Positions 63,647-64,000 of a DNA stretch of 64,000 bases are shown piece after piece. Source of the stretch: CAYWWY01 sp964462525 (GTDB taxonomy: Bacteria > Thermotogota > Thermotogae > MWEM01); contig CAYWWY010000001.1 in NCBI GenBank assembly GCA_964462525.1, forward strand, positions 496,001 through 560,000. The letters run 5' to 3'. The notes beneath the pieces are model-generated. The model saw only the letters and a list, made by a program, of their open reading frames with translations. It did no database searches and was not told the origin of the DNA. Both the position numbers and the translations under genes were made by a program. Each line of letters starts with the position of its first letter. Positions within the stretch are counted from its first letter, which is position 1.

Positions 63647-64000
63647 ACCTTCCCCCCAGAAAGGCAATCCGCGGAATGATTCGCATACAGCCAGCACGTA
63701 ACAGTATGCCCAGTTTCTTTGATAACCTCGCATGGATCTTCGGAAAAACATCGTTCAAAGGCCTGGGGGCAGCGTGGAGAGAATGAGCATCCTTGAGGAA
63801 GATCATAAGGACTTGGAACCGATCCTTTTATGGTCGAAAGCCGTTCTTTCTTTCCGATTACAGGAATCGAATGCATCAATCCCTGAGTATAAGGATGAAG
63901 GGGAGAAGAAAAAAGTGTTTTACATGATGCACATTCAACCACCTTTCCCATGTACATTACAATTACTCTGTCGGCCATTTCCCCGATCACACCCAAATCG
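63643..64000 (-). CDS. ABC transporter ATPase (OppD/DppD type), partial
   Basis: Only the C-terminal 119 residues lie in the window; the frame is open to the right edge. It starts inside the H-loop (DLGVIGEMADRVIVMYMG) and has HPYTQGLM and the terminal CSFSPRCPQAFERC motif of OppD. Overlaps oppF by 4 bases. It is probably the first or second gene of the opp unit. Confidence 0.9.
   Translation of the reverse strand, partial: DLGVIGEMADRVIVMYMGKVVECASCKTLFSSPLHPYTQGLMHSIPVIGKKERLSTIKGSVPSPYDLPQGCSFSPRCPQAFERCFSEDPCEVIKETGHTVTCWLYANHSADCLSGGKV

Overview
The window is gene-dense bacterial chromosome (about 55 protein genes, no rRNA or tRNA seen, moderate GC) carrying one 100-N scaffold gap at 52717-52816. 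The organism is most likely a motile, anaerobic, fermentative diderm. The signs are lipoproteins with lipoboxes, two proteins that look like outer-membrane beta-barrels, a Lol/MacB-type ABC system, a methyl-accepting chemotaxis protein, CheR, ferredoxin-type proteins, glycerol dehydrogenase, alpha-glucan phosphorylase and many peptide/sugar ABC transporters. A spirochaete-like lineage fits best, but Thermotogota- or Synergistota-like lineages cannot be excluded by reading alone. Many transcription units start at an extended -10 box (TGnTATAAT).

Layout, left to right. 1-4057: BMP/Yuf-type nucleoside ABC importer (ATPase cut by the window edge, two permeases) overlapping a flavodoxin-like gene. 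It is followed by a radical SAM protein with an unusual CX5CX2C motif and a secreted SUMF1-fold protein. 6663-8921 (minus): an ArsR-family regulator, an ABC-2 exporter whose ATPase reading frame is broken, and a previously unlisted 51-residue protein with 11 cysteines (metallothionein-like), all tightly coupled and ended by a strong terminator. I regard this as the most interesting candidate system. 9375-13163: chemoreceptor, ferredoxin-domain protein, glycerol dehydrogenase. 13174-19191 (minus): prolyl oligopeptidase and a 1278-residue lipoprotein with fibronectin-like modules and a beta-helix. 19522-28768: glucan phosphorylase, AlaX-type editing protein, small barrel, RND/MMPL exporter, UmuD-UmuC, DUF218 protein.

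28890-33385: rhomboid protease, rbfA, truB, a ribF-like gene with a degenerate kinase half, and a membrane-anchored unknown. 33458-37686: proS, DUF2344, a response regulator and a SpoIIE-type phosphatase. 37724-44216: yebC, PHP phosphoesterase, barrel, cheR, ftsY (initiating at CTG), DUF2225 and a LysM/3D lipoprotein. 44229-46835 (minus): cobalamin-binding protein translationally coupled to a Lol/MacB-type ABC system whose ATPase carries a (QNPKG)4 tail. 46991-49207: a GNAT-DUF501 fusion and a nuclease-like protein. 49188-53491: MgtC, an ABC exporter and a PAS-GGDEF protein that spans the gap.

53782-64000 (minus): an operon oppD-oppF-oppA-oppB-oppC-GH38-glycosidase, probably for uptake and intracellular breakdown of oligosaccharides (mannosides are the best guess). 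A terminator after oppA sits next to a mutually exclusive hairpin that covers the oppB ribosome-binding site.
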